Source: Hydrogenobacter sp. T-2 (GTDB taxonomy: Bacteria > Aquificota > Aquificia > Aquificales > Aquificaceae). Taken from it: 64,000 bases of DNA. Below are positions 33,574 through 42,369 of the stretch, piece by piece. The stretch lies in contig NZ_CP117180.1 of the NCBI RefSeq assembly GCF_033971325.1, positions 564,041 through 628,040 of the forward strand, written 5' to 3'. The notes under the pieces are model-generated. The model had not been told where the DNA came from. It worked only from the letters and a program-made list of their open reading frames with translations, and made no database searches. Position 1 is the stretch's first letter. Every line of letters starts with the position of its first letter. Position numbers and translations under genes: made by a program.

Positions 33574-34233
33574 ATGCAAGAGCTAAACCTAAGCCATGTA
33601 TACTTTGGCGTGCTGGCGATGGCAATTTCCACAGGTCTTGTGCTAATGGCAGGCAAGCCATCCCTAAAACCCACAAGGTTTCAAGCCTTTTGGGAAGGCT
33701 ATGTGCGATTTGTTAGAGGTATGGTTCTTGAAAACATGGGACACGAAGGTCTTAGGTATGTGCCACTCATAGCAAGCATAGGGCTCTTCGTGTTCTTTTC
33801 CAATCTCCTTGGTATGGTTCCCGGGCTTGAGGCTCCAACGGGTAATGTGAACACAAACTTGGCATTGGCTCTTATAGTCTTTTTCCTATACAACATAGAG
33901 GGTTTTAGGCTACACGGCGTAGGATACCTTAAGCACTTTGCGGGTCCAAACCCATACCTTGCACCTGTCTTCTTCCTTATAGAGGTAATCTCTCACCTTG
34001 CCAGACCCATAACGCTCACCCTCAGGCTTTTTGCCAATATGAAGGGTGGTGCAATGCTTCTTGTGGTGCTTGTAGGGCTTGTGGTTCAAAACTACGTGGC
34101 TATGGCTTTCTCTCCTATATTTTTAATATTCATCATAGCTATAAAGTTTCTTGCGGTCTTTATACAGACCTACATTTTTATGATACTTTCTACCATATAC
34201 CTTGCAGGTGCGGTAGCTCATGAAGAACACTGA
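33574..34233 (+). CDS. atpB: ATP synthase F0 subunit a
   Basis: The 219-residue proton-channel subunit. The start is the ATG at 33574 (MQELNLSHVYFG), 9 nt after a TATAAT box. The conserved LARPITLTLRLFANMKGG holds the essential Arg, and KFLAVFIQTYIFMILSTIYL is the last helix. Length is slightly short but normal for this type. Only atpE accompanies it; the other ATP synthase genes are not in this window. Confidence 0.93.
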   Translation: MQELNLSHVYFGVLAMAISTGLVLMAGKPSLKPTRFQAFWEGYVRFVRGMVLENMGHEGLRYVPLIASIGLFVFFSNLLGMVPGLEAPTGNVNTNLALALIVFFLYNIEGFRLHGVGYLKHFAGPNPYLAPVFFLIEVISHLARPITLTLRLFANMKGGAMLLVVLVGLVVQNYVAMAFSPIFLIFIIAIKFLAVFIQTYIFMILSTIYLAGAVAHEEH

Positions 34234-34239
34234 AAATAA

Positions 34240-34557
<318 letters not shown>

Positions 34558-34558
34558 T

Positions 34559-34580
34559 GGGGGTGCTTCCCCCTTTTATC
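34559..34580 (+). terminator. terminator between atpE and rpmH
   Basis: GGGGG-TGCTT-CCCCC is followed by TTTTAT. It starts 2 bp after the atpE stop. The rpmH ribosome site begins about ten bases later, leaving no space for a promoter, so rpmH must rely on readthrough; the hairpin may act as an attenuator. Confidence 0.75.
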
Positions 34581-34596
34581 ATTTTGGAGGCATAAC

Positions 34597-34740
34597 ATGG
34601 CAACACAGAGAAATATAACTCGTATTTCAAACCTAAAGCGTAAACGCAAAAGCGGTTTTCTCGCTCGGATGGAAACAAAAAGCGGAAGAGCCATAATCAA
34701 GAGGAGAAGGCAGAAGGGAAGAAAAAGGTTAGCACCTTGA
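34597..34740 (+). CDS. rpmH: 50S ribosomal protein L34
   Basis: A 47-residue basic protein ([20 protein letters not shown], then [20 protein letters not shown]). The FLARM and GRxIIKRRRxKGRKRL pattern is diagnostic of L34. A TTTTGGAGG site lies upstream. The gene ends in TTGA, which is the start of yidD; the rnpA gene normally found here is missing. Confidence 0.95.
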   Translation: MATQRNITRISNLKRKRKSGFLARMETKSGRAIIKRRRQKGRKRLAP

Positions 34741-34943
34741 AGAAGATAGTTATTGGGTTTTTAAGATTTTGGCAGGTGTTTATCTCGCCTCTATACCCTC
34801 CAAGCTGTAGGTATTACCCTACCTGCTCAAGTTATGCCATAATGGCTGTGGAAAAGCATGGAGTTCTAAAGGGTATGCTAAAAGCCATTTGGAGGGTTCT
34901 AAGGTGCAACCCCTTCTCTAAAGGCGGAGTAGACTATCCCTGA
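34737..34943 (+). CDS. yidD: membrane protein insertion efficiency factor YidD
   Basis: A 68-residue protein with the family pattern: amphipathic N-terminal helix, then [20 protein letters not shown] and RCNPFSKGG. It helps YidC insert proteins into the inner membrane. It starts with TTG, overlapping the rpmH stop by 4 bp (TTGA), and its stop overlaps the yidC ATG by one base. Confidence 0.95.
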   Translation: MKKIVIGFLRFWQVFISPLYPPSCRYYPTCSSYAIMAVEKHGVLKGMLKAIWRVLRCNPFSKGGVDYP

Positions 34944-36445
34944 TGGAAAGGAAAGACCTTGACCTGAGAGGACTTCTCATAATCTTTGTGGTTATGACAC
35001 TCTTTCTCTTTGCCTATCAGGCATATCTTATCTTTTTTACTCCTCAACCCGCACCCCAAACACAAGAAAAGATAGAAGAAAAGCCTCAAAATGTGCCATC
35101 TCTCCTTCTTGGCACTAAAAGAGAAGCTCAAAAGCCACAGGCTCTCAAGACCTTTGACTTTGAAAAGTTTACCCTCACGCTTGCTGAGGAAGGTGCTCGT
35201 GTTGTAAAACTTGTGGATAAAAGGTATAAAAAGGACTTGATAACAGAGGAGGAAAAAAGACTTCACATATACCCCCTTGAAGTCTTTACTGGAGACCCAG
35301 AGGTTGACACTTTGCTAAATTTCTCTCCCTATGAGATAACTTCAGAAGGCGATAGGATAATTGCCACTCTAAAAGGTGAGACCTTTGAACTTAAGAAAAT
35401 TCTTGAGTATAAGGGTGATTACTTTACTCTTAAACTGGAAAGCAAGGGACTACCTTCCCTTTTTGTCAACTCTGGCATGCGTGTAAAGGAGGATGACTTC
35501 TTTACTCACTCTGGTCCCGTATTTAAGATAGGTGATAAGGTAGAAAGGCTTGAACCCAAGAAGATAGAAGGTAGAGAGCTTATAACGGGAGACATAAGGT
35601 TTGCTGGAGAGGAGAGCAGGTATTACTTTAAGGGTTTTGCTGGAAGCATAAATGCGGTTGCGGTTTATAGACTACAGGAACGAGAGACTATAACCTTAGT
35701 CAACGCCAAGGATGAGCTTATCTTCTATGCAGGAGCAAAGGAGTATTCAAGGCTGAGAGGTATTGGGCTTTCTGATGTGATAGACTTTGGCACTCTTAGG
35801 CTTATTGTTAAGCCACTCTTTGTGTTTATGTATTGGATATACGAGCATCTTCACTCTTGGGTTTTTTCCATAGTTGCACTAACTCTGATAATAAGACTTT
35901 TGATGTTCCCTCTTACCTACAAAAGCACCGTAGCTATGAGTAAGATGGCGGAGCTTGCACCTAAGATGCAAGAGTTAAAAGAAAAATACAAAAACGACCC
36001 TGCAAAATTCCAAGAAGAGATGATGAAGCTATACAGTGAGGTGGGCTTTAATCCCATGTCAGGATGTCTTCCTATTCTTCTTCAAATACCTGTCTTTTTT
36101 GCTCTCTATAAGGTTCTTACCATAACCACAGACCTTCAGCTTGCAAGTTTTCTCTGGGCTCCAAGCCTTGCAGAAAAGGACCCATACTACATCTTACCTA
36201 TACTTATGGGTGCTACCATGATAGCACAGCAGTTTATTAGTCCAAGTCCAGAGAAATCGCAAAACTACATAATGATAATAGTCTCTGTGGTCTTTACCTT
36301 TCTCTTTGCCAGCTTTCCTGCAGGACTTGTCATATACTGGACGCTTAACAACATATTCAACCTCGGGCAGACTTACATAATAAAGAAGCTCACCTTTAAG
36401 GATAAACCCTCACAACCTCAGAAGAAGAAAGGAAAGAAAAAATGA
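34943..36445 (+). CDS. yidC: membrane protein insertase YidC
   Basis: A 500-residue insertase of the Gram-negative form: N-terminal membrane segment (about residues 12-30), a large periplasmic beta domain, then the five-helix core. The core has IVALTLIIRLLMFPLTYKS, with the hydrophilic-groove Arg, the coiled PKMQELKEKYKNDPAKFQEE loop, and GCLPILLQIPVFFALYKVL. A Lys-rich tail ends the protein. It overlaps hldD by 4 bp. Confidence 0.95.
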   Translation: MERKDLDLRGLLIIFVVMTLFLFAYQAYLIFFTPQPAPQTQEKIEEKPQNVPSLLLGTKREAQKPQALKTFDFEKFTLTLAEEGARVVKLVDKRYKKDLITEEEKRLHIYPLEVFTGDPEVDTLLNFSPYEITSEGDRIIATLKGETFELKKILEYKGDYFTLKLESKGLPSLFVNSGMRVKEDDFFTHSGPVFKIGDKVERLEPKKIEGRELITGDIRFAGEESRYYFKGFAGSINAVAVYRLQERETITLVNAKDELIFYAGAKEYSRLRGIGLSDVIDFGTLRLIVKPLFVFMYWIYEHLHSWVFSIVALTLIIRLLMFPLTYKSTVAMSKMAELAPKMQELKEKYKNDPAKFQEEMMKLYSEVGFNPMSGCLPILLQIPVFFALYKVLTITTDLQLASFLWAPSLAEKDPYYILPILMGATMIAQQFISPSPEKSQNYIMIIVSVVFTFLFASFPAGLVIYWTLNNIFNLGQTYIIKKLTFKDKPSQPQKKKGKKK

Positions 36446-37374
36446 GGTTTTTAGTCACAGGTGGTGCAGGCTTTATTGGTTCAAACTTGGGAAAAGCCTT
36501 AGAGAAAAAGTATCCTAAGGCAAGGGTGTATGTGCTTGATGACTTTTCCTCGGGGCACTTTAAAAACCTTATAGGTTTTCGTGGTGAGGTCATTACCGCA
36601 GACCTTTCAAAAAGAGACCTTTGGGAGTGGCTAAAGGGTAATTTTCATTTTGATGTGGTATTCCATCAGGGTGCTATTACAGACACTACCATACAAGACC
36701 AAAGGAGGATGATGGAGGTAAATGCAGACAGTTTAAGGTATATCCTTGATGCTTGTCTGTATTGGAAGGCTAAGCTAATTTATGCCTCATCCGCAGGAGT
36801 ATATGGCAACAGCGAGCCACCTATGAAGGAAGAAGAGGGGCTTGAGCCAGAAAACATATATGGCTTTTCCAAGCTAACTATGGACAGGATAGCTATTAAC
36901 TCCTTGGAGGAGCATCCAGAAATTCAAGTGGTGGGTCTTAGATACTTTAATGTCTATGGACCTGGGGAACACTACAAGGGCAAGACCGCAAGCATGATAT
37001 ACCAGCTATACAGACAAATGAAAGAGGGAAAGCGTCCAAGACTTTTCAAGTGGGGAGAGCAGAAAAGGGATTTTGTCTATATAGAAGATGTGATAAGGGC
37101 AAACCTCTTGGCTTTTGAGGGAAATGTTTCTGGCGTGTTTAATGTGGCTACTGGCGTGCCAAGAAGTTTTAATGAGATAGTGGACACACTCAACAGATAT
37201 CTTGGGACAAACTACGAGGTGGAATACTTTGACTGTCCCTATGACTTTTATCAAAACTTCACTCAAGCAGACCTTTCAAAGGCAAAAGAGTTTTTGGGCT
37301 ACGAGCCTTTATATGGCTTAGAAGAGGGTATAAGGGAATACCTTGAAAAACTGGGAGAAAGTCCTCGGGCTTGA
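36442..37374 (+). CDS. hldD: ADP-glyceromanno-heptose 6-epimerase
   Basis: A 310-residue SDR enzyme of the inner-core lipopolysaccharide pathway. It has the Rossmann GGAGFIGSN, DDFSSG, FHQGAITDTT, catalytic Tyr-Lys in NIYGFSK, RYFNVYGPGEHYKGKTASMI and RDFVYIEDV. The HYKGKTASM stretch and FHQGA are typical of HldD/RfaD rather than GalE. Its presence implies heptose-containing LPS. It overlaps the DUF429 gene by 32 bp. Confidence 0.87.
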   Translation: MRFLVTGGAGFIGSNLGKALEKKYPKARVYVLDDFSSGHFKNLIGFRGEVITADLSKRDLWEWLKGNFHFDVVFHQGAITDTTIQDQRRMMEVNADSLRYILDACLYWKAKLIYASSAGVYGNSEPPMKEEEGLEPENIYGFSKLTMDRIAINSLEEHPEIQVVGLRYFNVYGPGEHYKGKTASMIYQLYRQMKEGKRPRLFKWGEQKRDFVYIEDVIRANLLAFEGNVSGVFNVATGVPRSFNEIVDTLNRYLGTNYEVEYFDCPYDFYQNFTQADLSKAKEFLGYEPLYGLEEGIREYLEKLGESPRA

Positions 37375-37942
37375 CCTTGCAGGAAGTGAAAGGAGAAAGA
37401 CGGGCTATGCCTATTGGGAAGGAAGTAGCCTAAGGATAGGCGTGGTATACACAGACAGAGAGGTGCTTGAGCTCTCAGAAGGTTTTTCTTTGATAATGAT
37501 AGATGCTCCGCTTTCCATACCAGCTGGAAGAAGCAGTCTTGAAGATAGAGGACCACATTTGAGAGAGTGCGACCTTTTGCTGAAGAAACAGGGGCATAGG
37601 TTTTTCCCTGTAACCTTGGGTCCTATGAGGATGCTCACCAAAAGGGCTATGAGCTTGGCAAAAGATATGAAGGAAAGGGGAGCGGAGGTTTTTGAAACCT
37701 TTCCCGGTGCTACCTATGACCTGCTTGGGCTTGATAGAAAGGACAGGAGTTTGATACTTAACTTCTATATGAAATTGCCTTTGGAACTTGAGGAGAGAAA
37801 ATACTCGCAGGATGAGTTGGATGCGGTTGCCTGTTGGCTTGCGGGCATTTGTCATCTAATGGGCAGAAGCCTTGTATTTTCTGGCAAGGATGGACAGATA
37901 GTTGTTGCAAGCAGGGAATGTGTTGAAGGTCTTTGCGACTAG
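37343..37942 (+). CDS. DUF429 family protein (RNase H-like fold)
   Basis: A 199-residue protein with LGLDLAGSERRKTGYA, MIDAPLSIP and the C-terminal YSQDELDAVACWLAG, three acidic motifs of the DUF429 group, related to RNase H/resolvase folds. The function is unknown. The start is a TTG at 37343 inside hldD; no better start exists before the first conserved motif. Its TAG stop (37940-37942) falls at the point where similarity between the two TnpB-element copies begins, so the last residues or the stop may come from the insertion. Confidence 0.72.
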   Translation: MKNWEKVLGLDLAGSERRKTGYAYWEGSSLRIGVVYTDREVLELSEGFSLIMIDAPLSIPAGRSSLEDRGPHLRECDLLLKKQGHRFFPVTLGPMRMLTKRAMSLAKDMKERGAEVFETFPGATYDLLGLDRKDRSLILNFYMKLPLELEERKYSQDELDAVACWLAGICHLMGRSLVFSGKDGQIVVASRECVEGLCD

Positions 37943-38032
37943 TCTCCGAAAATATTGACATTTATACCTAATAATGGTAATTTATTGCTTGAATTGTTTC
38001 ACACACAAACTCACAAACAAAAGCTATAATAT

Positions 38033-38046
38033 CCCTATGTATAGGG
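38033..38046. repeat. inverted repeat spanning the tnpB start codon
   Basis: CCCTAT-GT-ATAGGG is perfect and covers the ATG at 38037. The decayed copy (CCCTACGTATAGGG) has lost the ATG but keeps the CCCTA/TAGGG stem, with the change in the loop. It could be a left-end hairpin recognised by a transposase, or a translation-limiting hairpin. Confidence 0.55.
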
Positions 38047-39518
38047 CTATTGAAGTCTCTTGCCCTACCACAAAGAGAAAAAGCACCCTTATAGCTCATG
38101 TCCTAAAGCTATACAGAAAAACCGCTGAAATAATAGCAAAATTCCAGTGGTCTTTATTCTTTAAGACTGGCTCCTTTAACAGAAAAGCCAACATAAAACA
38201 CTTAAACTGCCCACTTTCAGAAAGGTTCAAGTCCACTATCCAATACCATGTGGTAGTCCCTACACTGGAAAGTTTTATCGCCAATGTCCAAGAAAGGTTC
38301 AAAGAGATAGTCCTTAGCTCTACTCTTCCTGAAAAGACAAAAAGAGTTTTGCTATACATAAACTCCAGAGAGGAATGGCTTATTCCAAAAAGTGAGAAAG
38401 CCCTGTGGATAGACAAAGACAAAAACAAACATGAGTATGAGATGGTCAAGGAAGAAAGACTGCTTGCTAAGAAGATATTCAAGCATATTCTCAAAAGCTG
38501 GAAAAAGCCAAGTTTTAGAGGTATCTCTATGCTTTTAGACAGCAAGTGTGCCTTGCTGGAAAGACCAAAGAGAGCAAAAGCCTTTGACCTCTGGATAAGG
38601 CTGTCAACTCATGAAAAAAGAAAGCCTATATATCTGCCTGTGAAACTTCATGAGTATTTTGAGGAAAGAGGTGGAAAGCTAACAAGCATGGTTCAGATAG
38701 CAGAGGATGGCAAACTAAGGCTTGTGAAGGAGATAGAGAGGAAGGAGATAGCTTTCAGTGGAGAGGTAGCCCTTGACTTTGGCATGGAGTGTTTTCTTGT
38801 TTCAGACAGAGGAGACCTCTTTGGCAGGAAGTTTTACAGCAAGGTCAGGGAGTATGCGGATAAGATAGACAGAATTCAAAGAGAGATACAAAGGAGAGGG
38901 AAAAAGCCAACAGAGAGCAGAAGGTATTTAAGACTTCAACACAGGCTAAGTGAGTATGTGAAGAATGAGGTAAGGAGGGTAATAAACAGGGTTATAGAGC
39001 TATACAGACCACGAAGGCTTGTGCTTGAGAACCTAAGAGGATTTCTGCAAAGGGTAATAAACAACTTCCCAAAATCAATAAAGCGAGTGCTTATAAGGTT
39101 TGGGCTTGGGGAGATAAGGAGGAAGTTAAAGGAGATAAGCGAGGAATATGGCATAGAGGTGGTGTATGTAAATCCTGCCTATAGTTCGCAGGCATGTAGT
39201 AATTGTGGGTATGTAGACAAAGAAAATAGGAAGGCAAGGAGTGAGTTTGAGTGTAAGCTATGCAATAGAAAACTCCATGCGGATGTGAATGCAAGCAGGA
39301 ATCTGCTTAGCCGTGCTAAGTGGAGCTTGCATTTACGTCGTATGGAGCAAGCCCTTATCAAGCAGGTAGAGGAGTTTATGGCTCGCCTGTTTGATGAGCG
39401 GTTTAAGTGCCTCTGGAGTAAGGCACTGGGATTGATTGAGAGAAATCCATACTTTCAGTCAGTCCCTAAACCCGAGGTGTGGATAAATGTCCCTAAAAGG
39501 GATATTTGTCTATGCTAA
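38037..39518 (+). CDS. tnpB: RNA-guided endonuclease TnpB
   Basis: A 493-residue TnpB with all catalytic parts visible: RuvC D247 in VALDFGMECF, E331 in LVLENLRGF, a zinc finger C387-x2-C390...C406-x2-C409, and D416 in HADVNASRNLL. It should cut DNA matching a guide taken from beside the element. The protein is longer than common TnpBs (~400 aa), with a ~75-residue tail after the last RuvC motif. The start is the ATG at 38037 (MYRAIEV); it lies within the perfect inverted repeat CCCTATgtATAGGG, and a TATAAT (38025-38030) sits just upstream. Confidence 0.88.
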   Translation: MYRAIEVSCPTTKRKSTLIAHVLKLYRKTAEIIAKFQWSLFFKTGSFNRKANIKHLNCPLSERFKSTIQYHVVVPTLESFIANVQERFKEIVLSSTLPEKTKRVLLYINSREEWLIPKSEKALWIDKDKNKHEYEMVKEERLLAKKIFKHILKSWKKPSFRGISMLLDSKCALLERPKRAKAFDLWIRLSTHEKRKPIYLPVKLHEYFEERGGKLTSMVQIAEDGKLRLVKEIERKEIAFSGEVALDFGMECFLVSDRGDLFGRKFYSKVREYADKIDRIQREIQRRGKKPTESRRYLRLQHRLSEYVKNEVRRVINRVIELYRPRRLVLENLRGFLQRVINNFPKSIKRVLIRFGLGEIRRKLKEISEEYGIEVVYVNPAYSSQACSNCGYVDKENRKARSEFECKLCNRKLHADVNASRNLLSRAKWSLHLRRMEQALIKQVEEFMARLFDERFKCLWSKALGLIERNPYFQSVPKPEVWINVPKRDICLC

Positions 39519-39576
39519 GGGATACTCTTGACAAAAGGTGAATTGCGAATTATTATCATTTACAAGGAGGTAAAGG

Positions 39577-41136
39577 ATGGACAGAGTATATATCTTTGAC
39601 ACAACGCTGAGAGATGGAGAACAGGCACCGGGCTTTTCAATGACCACAGAGGAAAAACTCCAGATGGCACAACAGCTTGCAAAACTTGGCGTAGATGTAA
39701 TAGAAGCAGGCTTTTCTGCGGCATCAAAGGGGGATTTTGAAGCGGTTCAAACCATAGCAAGAGAAGTAAAAGGACCCATAATATGCTCCCTTGCAAGGGC
39801 TTTAGAGAGGGACATAGAGCTTGCAGGACAAGCACTTGAGCCTGCGGAGAGAAAAAGAATTCATACCTTTATAGCCACCTCTGAAATACACATGAAGTAT
39901 AAGCTGAGGATGTCTCCAGAAGAGGTCTTAGAAAGGGCAAAAAGGGCTGTGGAATACGCAAGGAAGTTTACCGACGATGTGGAGTTTTCTTGCGAAGATG
40001 CAACCAGAAGTCAGAGGGATTTTCTGTATAAGGTAATAGAGACCGCCATAAAGGCTGGTGCTACCGTTATAAACATACCAGACACCGTTGGCTATACAGT
40101 TCCAGAGGAGTTTGCGGACCTCATAGAGGGTATAAGAAACAACGTTCCCAACATTGACAAGGCAATAATAAGCGTTCACTGTCATGATGATCTTGGGATG
40201 GCGGTTGCCAATTCTCTTATGGCGGTAAAGCATGGAGCAAGACAGGTAGAATGCACCATAAACGGCATAGGAGAAAGGGCGGGAAACGCAGCCTTGGAAG
40301 AGATAGTTATGGCTCTAAGGGTTCGCAAGGACTTCTTTGGAGGTCTATACACCAACATAAACACCAAAGAGCTATATAGGACAAGCAGGCTCTTGTGTAG
40401 GATTACAGGCAGTTTTGTCCAGCCCAATAAGGCGGTAGTAGGTGATAACGCCTTTGCTCACGAGTCTGGCATTCACCAACATGGTGTGCTGTCTAATCCT
40501 CTCACCTATGAGATTATGTCGCCGGAAGATGTAGGCTTTCCATCAACGCGCATAATCCTCGGTAAACATTCAGGAAGGCACGCCCTAAAGAGCAAGTTAA
40601 AAGAAATGGGTTTTGAGTTCTCAGAGGAAGACTTGGACAGGGTTTTTGAAAAATTCAAAGCCCTTGCGGATAAGAAGAAGGATGTCTACGAAGAGGACAT
40701 AGAGGCACTGGTTTATGAGGAGTTTGTAAAGCATGAAGAGGAAGAGCCCATAAGGGTTATCCACTATCAAGTTCAGACAGGAGACAAACTCTTACCTACC
40801 GCCACCGTGGTGCTGACCTTTAAGGGAGAGGAAAGAACCGCTACCTCTACTGGTAATGGACCTGTAGACGCCATAATAAGAGCAATACAGAAAGCTCTCG
40901 GTGTAGAACCTAAGCTCTTGGACTTTTCTATCAAAGCACTAACTCCTAACACGGACGCTCAGGCGGAGTCAAGGCTTGTGATAGAGCTGGATGGAGTTAA
41001 GGCAAGCGGAAGAGGTGTGGACGTGGATATAATAAGGGCAAGCGTAAGCGGTTTTGTGGACGCGCTCAACAGGGCTATGATGAGGAAAAGCTACATAGTT
41101 TCAAGGGAAAGCCTAAGAAGGGAAGGCACAGTTTGA
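39577..41136 (+). CDS. leuA: 2-isopropylmalate synthase
   Basis: A 519-residue enzyme condensing acetyl-CoA with 2-oxoisovalerate, the first step of leucine synthesis. The N-terminal barrel has FDTTLRDGEQAPGFSM, the metal-binding HCHDDLGMAVANS and GIGERAGNAALEE; HESGIHQHG follows. The C-terminal regulatory domain (GRGVDVDIIRAS) is present, so leucine feedback is likely. A strong AAGGAGG precedes the ATG. Confidence 0.95.
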   Translation: MDRVYIFDTTLRDGEQAPGFSMTTEEKLQMAQQLAKLGVDVIEAGFSAASKGDFEAVQTIAREVKGPIICSLARALERDIELAGQALEPAERKRIHTFIATSEIHMKYKLRMSPEEVLERAKRAVEYARKFTDDVEFSCEDATRSQRDFLYKVIETAIKAGATVINIPDTVGYTVPEEFADLIEGIRNNVPNIDKAIISVHCHDDLGMAVANSLMAVKHGARQVECTINGIGERAGNAALEEIVMALRVRKDFFGGLYTNINTKELYRTSRLLCRITGSFVQPNKAVVGDNAFAHESGIHQHGVLSNPLTYEIMSPEDVGFPSTRIILGKHSGRHALKSKLKEMGFEFSEEDLDRVFEKFKALADKKKDVYEEDIEALVYEEFVKHEEEEPIRVIHYQVQTGDKLLPTATVVLTFKGEERTATSTGNGPVDAIIRAIQKALGVEPKLLDFSIKALTPNTDAQAESRLVIELDGVKASGRGVDVDIIRASVSGFVDALNRAMMRKSYIVSRESLRREGTV

Positions 41137-41243
41137 AATTTTAGAACTTTTTTATCCTTAATGCCCTACCAGTCCTAATGGTTAATGGAAAGGCTCTGCG
41201 TATAGGTAAACACATCCCCACTACCGGAGCCCTTAGGGAGATA

Positions 41244-42260
41244 CTAACTAACATAAACCCTTAGCCCTTCTCCCTCCTCTACTTTTCCTATGACCCACAC
41301 CCTTAAGCCCAAGTTCTCCGCTTCCTTCTTAAATGTTTCTTCCTTATCCTCTGGAAATGTAAAAAGCAAACCCCCTGAGGTTACAGGATCTGTAAGCAGT
41401 AAAATCTGCCACCATTCAACCCCTTCGTTTATAGTCTTGTCCTTTACAAAATTGTAGTTATCAAGAGCACCTTTTGGGTATATCTTCTGCTTTATTAGAG
41501 ACACAGACTCTTCGTATATGGGAACCTTAGAAAAGTCTATGGCGAGCCTTACCTTGGACTTTGTCGCTATGTTCATGGAATGACCCAAGAGACCAAAACC
41601 CGTTACATCAGTGCAGGCACTTGCCTCTACAGCCTTTGCAAGCTCAGAAGCCTTTTCGTTTAGCATAAGCATATATCCTATGGCATCGCCTATATCCCTC
41701 TCTCTAATTTTTCCTTCTTTTATCCCCTTCGTAAGCACACCCACACCCACGGGTTTTGTAAGGGCTATAAGGTCTCCGGGCTTAGCTCCTTCTTGGGTGA
41801 AGTATCTTCCCTTCTCGCATACACCCATAACCGCAAGACCAAACTTTGGCTCTTTGTCGTCAATGGTATGTCCACCCAGGAGGGCAGTTCTTGCCTCTCT
41901 CAGCTTATCTGCACAACCCCTCATAACTTCCTTAAGAACATCTATCTCAAGGTCGCAGTTGTTAAAACCTACTATGGCTAAGGCATTCAATGGCTTGCAC
42001 CCCATAGCATAAACATCGCTCAAGGAGTTAGCGGAGGATATGGCACCCCAGAGGTATGGGTCGTTAAGTATAGGAGTTATGAAATCCACTGTATGGACAA
42101 AAACCTGCCCACCGTAAGCGTAGACTCCCGCATCATCACCCACGCCCAAGAGGGTCCGTTCATCTGTGTAGAGGTCTATACCCTTTATCAACTTCTCAAG
42201 GTCCGCCGGACCCAACTTGCTCGCTCAACCAGAAGCCCTAACAAGTTTCAAAAGCTCCAT
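41244..42260 (-). CDS. selD: selenide, water dikinase (SelD) with an in-frame UGA read as selenocysteine
   Basis: SelD makes selenophosphate from selenide and ATP. Reading the minus strand from the ATG at 42260 gives MELLKLVRASG-U-ASKLGPADLEK: the UGA (42227-42225) falls at the catalytic Cys/Sec position, with Lys three residues later, the same spacing as Cys17-Lys20 of E. coli SelD. Downstream motifs fit: VGDDAGVY, VHTVDFITP, the DVYAMG block, LLGGHTIDD and TDVTGFGLLGH. A hairpin (42200-42212) follows the UGA at SECIS distance. Length with Sec is 338 residues. A call from the TTG at 42215 would lose the active site. A TATGAT box 8 nt before the ATG suggests a leaderless mRNA. Confidence 0.9.
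42200..42212 (-). promoter_or_regulatory. candidate bacterial SECIS hairpin in selD
   Basis: On the mRNA strand GGUCC-GGC-GGACC forms a perfect 5-bp stem with a 3-nt G-starting loop. The stem starts 12 nt and the loop 17 nt after the UGA, within the range of bacterial SECIS elements, which bind SelB to insert selenocysteine. Confidence 0.6.
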
Positions 42261-42369
42261 AGCCTTATATCATAAAACAGCTCTTTAGAAGAATACTTTG
42301 AACTTTTCAAAGAACCCATAACTCATTCTTTAAAGATTTCAAAGGCTATCATGATTTAAAATTTCTACT

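Larger units (their letters stand above)
37941..39535 (+). mobile_element. TnpB-only insertion element (IS605 superfamily, IS1341-like)
   Basis: The left boundary at about 37941 is set by comparison with the remnant at 28682, where similarity begins with AGTCTC. The element carries tnpB alone; no tyrosine transposase (tnpA) is nearby, so movement would need one in trans. About 95 bp of left end precede tnpB. The right boundary is uncertain and lies somewhere after the tnpB stop; TGTCCC-TAAAA-GGGATA (39488-39504) is a hairpin inside the tnpB 3' end, where the guide RNA of TnpB elements is normally encoded. Confidence 0.75.

Noticed and set aside
37974-38036. Longer tnpB start at 37974
   Set aside because: The extra 21 residues lie in the element's left end, resemble no TnpB N-terminus, and the ATG at 38037 follows a TATAAT box.
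41137-41243. Possible tRNA or small RNA in the leuA-selD gap
   Set aside because: GGCTC/GAGCC pairing exists, but no cloverleaf, anticodon arm or CCA-end pattern could be built. No tRNA or rRNA gene was found in the window.
41178-41264. A 28-codon frame after leuA (MVNGKALRIGKHIPTTGALR...) with a plausible composition
   Set aside because: It has no ribosome site, overlaps the end of selD on the other strand, and resembles nothing I can name. It may be a gene remnant, but chance is as likely.
42213-42260. selD as a pseudogene with a nonsense mutation
   Set aside because: The stop is UGA exactly at the catalytic residue, the frame is otherwise perfect, and a hairpin follows at SECIS distance. 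Selenocysteine is the better reading.
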